Shown here: positions 62,225 through 64,000 of the stretch, piece by piece
Layout: the number at the start of each line of letters is the position of its first letter
How positions within the stretch are numbered: the first letter of the stretch is position 1
Assembly (NCBI RefSeq): GCF_039613825.1
Contig: NZ_CP154826.1
Span: 1,674,001 to 1,738,000 of the forward strand
Reading direction: 5' to 3'
Length of the DNA stretch: 64,000 nt
Origin: Diaminobutyricibacter sp. McL0608
GTDB lineage: Bacteria > Actinomycetota > Actinomycetes > Actinomycetales > Microbacteriaceae
Program-made: the position numbers and the translations under genes
The notes under the pieces: model-generated
Told to the model about the DNA's origin: nothing
Databases searched by the model: none
What the model saw: only the letters and a program-made list of their open reading frames with translations

Positions 62225-63912
62225 CCGACATCGTGGAGATCAACAATCTGGCCGTCTCGTTCTCGACGGATGCCGGCGCTGTGAAGGCCGTCGACGGCGT
62301 CACCCTGCATGTGGGGCCGGGCGAAGTGCTCGCGATCGTCGGGGAGAGCGGGAGCGGCAAGACCGTGACCGCGAAGACGATCCTCGGCCTGCTTCCCGAG
62401 ACGGCGACGGCGTCGGGTGCTGTCGTCCTGCGCAGTCGTGACGGCGGGACCGAGGCGGACATCGTGCGCCTCACCAAGCGTCAGCTGCGCGAGGTGCGCG
62501 GCAGCGACGTCGCGATGGTGTTCCAGGAGCCGTCGAGCGCGCTCAACCCGGTCTACACGGTCGGGTGGCAGATCGAAGAGGGCCTCCGCGCCCACGGCAA
62601 GCTCTCGAATGCCGAGGCACGCGAAAAGGCGATCGAGATCCTCGGCCGGGTGGGCATCCCCGATCCAGAGCTGCGGTACAAGTACTACCCGCACCAGTTC
62701 TCGGGCGGCCAGAAGCAGCGCATCGTCATCGCGATGGCACTTGTGCTCAACCCCGGGCTCATCGTGGCGGACGAGCCGACCACAGCGCTCGACGTCACTG
62801 TGCAGGCCGAGATCCTCGACCTCCTTCGCCGATGCCGCGACGAGTTCGGCGCAGCGATCGTGCTCATCACGCACAACATGGGCGTGGTCGCCGACCTCGC
62901 CGATCGCGTTGCGGTGATGTACCAGGGCAAGGTGGTGGAGGAGGCGGATGTGAAGACGCTGTTCTCGGCGCCGAAGGATCCGTACACGAAGCGGCTCCTC
63001 GCATCTGTGCCGCACGTCGGACAGGGATCGCTGCAGACCCGGGAGCGCGCTGAGACGCGCCACGAAGACTGGCACGACGCGAAGCCGGTGGTCCAGGCGA
63101 CAGACCTGCGCATCCAGTACCCCGGCCGGATGGGCCGGCCCGGCTTCGTCGCGGTCGACGGCGTCAGCCTGCAGATCCGTGCGGGCGAAGTACTGGGGCT
63201 CGTGGGGGAGAGCGGTTCGGGCAAGACGACGATCGGCCGGGCCATCGGTGGCCTCACCCGGGTCACCGGCGGTTCCCTCGACGTGCTCGGCATCGAGATG
63301 AACGGGGTCTCGGAGCGCCGGTTCAAGAAGGTGCGCAGCGACATCGGCTTCGTCTTCCAGGATCCGGCTTCGAGCTTCAACCCGCTGCTGACGATCGCGG
63401 AGTGTGTGGCCGAGCCGCTCGTCGTACACGGGCGCGCATCGAATCCCGGCGCCGCCAGGGCTCGCGTGAACGACCTGCTGGAGGCCGTGCAGCTGCCTCG
63501 AGCGTACGGCGACCGCTTTCCGCACGAGCTGAGCGGCGGGCAGCGCCAGCGCGCCAGCCTCGCCCGGGCCCTCGCACTCGAACCGACGCTGCTCATCGCG
63601 GACGAGCCGACCTCGGCCCTCGACGTGTCGGTGCAGGCGAGGGTGCTGGAGCTCTTCGCCGAGCTGCAGAAGGAGTTCGGGTTCGCCTCGCTCTTCATCA
63701 GCCACGATCTCGCGGTCGTCGACCTCCTCGCCGACCGGATCGCCGTTCTCCACCGCGGCAGGCTGGTCGAGGAGGGCACGGGTGAAGAGGTGCTCGGTTC
63801 TCCGAAGGACCCGTACACGCAACGCCTCCTGGCGTCGCTTCCCGTGCCGAATCCGGTCGAGCAGGCTGAGCGCCGGGCTGCCCTGCGCGCGCTGAAGGAG
63901 CAAAGCGCCTAG
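62221..63912 (+). CDS. Peptide ABC transporter ATP-binding protein, DppD-DppF fusion
   Basis: A single polypeptide of 563 aa containing both ATPase subunits. Half 1 has Walker A GESGSGKT (residues 41-48), FSGGQKQRIVIAMAL and IVADEPTTALDVT. Half 2 has Walker A GESGSGKT (329-336), LSGGQRQRASLARAL and LIADEPTSALDVS. The order of the halves matches DppD then DppF, and each retains its oligopeptide-transport C-terminal motif (DPYTKRLLASVP and DPYTQRLLASLP). Such fusions are common in actinobacteria and fix the 1:1 ratio. The stop codon overlaps a TAGGGT box of the next gene. Confidence 0.92.
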   Translation: MTDIVEINNLAVSFSTDAGAVKAVDGVTLHVGPGEVLAIVGESGSGKTVTAKTILGLLPETATASGAVVLRSRDGGTEADIVRLTKRQLREVRGSDVAMVFQEPSSALNPVYTVGWQIEEGLRAHGKLSNAEAREKAIEILGRVGIPDPELRYKYYPHQFSGGQKQRIVIAMALVLNPGLIVADEPTTALDVTVQAEILDLLRRCRDEFGAAIVLITHNMGVVADLADRVAVMYQGKVVEEADVKTLFSAPKDPYTKRLLASVPHVGQGSLQTRERAETRHEDWHDAKPVVQATDLRIQYPGRMGRPGFVAVDGVSLQIRAGEVLGLVGESGSGKTTIGRAIGGLTRVTGGSLDVLGIEMNGVSERRFKKVRSDIGFVFQDPASSFNPLLTIAECVAEPLVVHGRASNPGAARARVNDLLEAVQLPRAYGDRFPHELSGGQRQRASLARALALEPTLLIADEPTSALDVSVQARVLELFAELQKEFGFASLFISHDLAVVDLLADRIAVLHRGRLVEEGTGEEVLGSPKDPYTQRLLASLPVPNPVEQAERRAALRALKEQSA

Positions 63913-63915
63913 GGT
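63910..63915 (+). promoter_or_regulatory. Leaderless -10 box (TAGGGT) for the right-edge gene
   Basis: TAGGGT starts on the stop codon of the ATPase gene and ends 6 nt before the GTG at 63922. Confidence 0.45.
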
Positions 63916-63921
63916 CGAACT

Positions 63922-64000
63922 GTGAGTCCCATTCCCGCGATCGTTGTCAGCGACCTGTCGGTCGAGTATCCCGCCCGCGGGCCGAGTGCAGCGCATGTCG
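63922..64000 (+). CDS. Start of a further gene, possibly another ABC ATPase (truncated by the window edge)
   Basis: Only the first 26 codons are visible, from a GTG that has a TAGGGT box 6 nt upstream. The segment IVVSDLSVEYPARGPSAAHV has the pattern of the first beta strand and aromatic loop of an ABC ATPase domain (LSVxYP), before the Walker A. With so little sequence the family assignment is tentative. It is close to the peptide transporter operon but appears to have its own promoter. Confidence 0.35.
   Translation, partial: MSPIPAIVVSDLSVEYPARGPSAAHV

Overview
This 64 kb window is a piece of chromosome from a high-GC Gram-positive actinobacterium, most likely a member of the Microbacteriaceae. 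The evidence is the strong GC bias, many GTG starts and tightly packed genes. Informational genes also follow a recognisable actinobacterial order: comEA, comEC, holA, rpsT, lepA, hemW, hrcA, dnaJ, rsmE, HIT gene, phoH, ybeY, corC, era, then (after an accessory insertion) leuA, recO, uppS, dusB, dgt, dnaG. The hexamer GGATGC/GCATCC also recurs throughout. I see no rRNA or tRNA gene, CRISPR array, insertion sequence, integrase or phage gene. No stretch above about 240 bases lacks a gene.

Layout. 1-2.4 kb: a winged-helix protein (cut by the left edge), an App1-type phosphatase and a TetR regulator. 2.6-5.9 kb: a complete four-gene osmoprotectant (glycine betaine/choline type) ABC importer. 5.9-12.5 kb: a TetR repressor divergent from cydABDC, which encodes cytochrome bd oxidase and its CydDC assembly exporter. 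12.5-14.7 kb: divergent aminodeoxychorismate lyase and synthase genes (folate). 14.8-17.4 kb: leuS. 17.5-21.7 kb: DNA-uptake genes comEA and comEC, with comEC running 196 bases into holA. 21.7-30 kb: GNAT, rpsT, an SDR protein, an amidohydrolase, lepA, DUF1990, hemW and two DUF4870 membrane proteins. 30-37.2 kb: the CIRCE-controlled hrcA-dnaJ group running through rsmE, HIT, phoH, ybeY, corC and era.

37.2-45.9 kb is an accessory block: a two-component system with an unusually large, internally repeated membrane sensor, an adjacent MacB/FtsX-like ABC exporter, and an esterase plus MprF-like aminoacyl-lipid synthase pair. Together they look like an envelope-stress or cationic-peptide defence island. 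45.9-51.1 kb: leuA behind a leucine-rich leader peptide, a TRIC-type channel, recO, uppS, a DsbA-family oxidoreductase and a coupled 45-residue cysteine-pair protein. 51.2-52.8 kb: a DUF559 gene bracketed by related inverted repeats, and a YbaK-type deacylase. 52.8-58.2 kb: dusB, dgt, a DUF4282 protein and dnaG. 58.3-64 kb: an oligopeptide/dipeptide ABC importer whose two ATPases are fused, then the start of another gene cut by the right edge.

The most consistent regulatory signal is a -10 box of the form TANNNT ending 6-7 nt before the start codon of the first gene of many transcription units, with no Shine-Dalgarno sequence. That is the signature of leaderless mRNAs. Genes inside operons instead use clear SD sequences or 4-nt stop/start overlaps.
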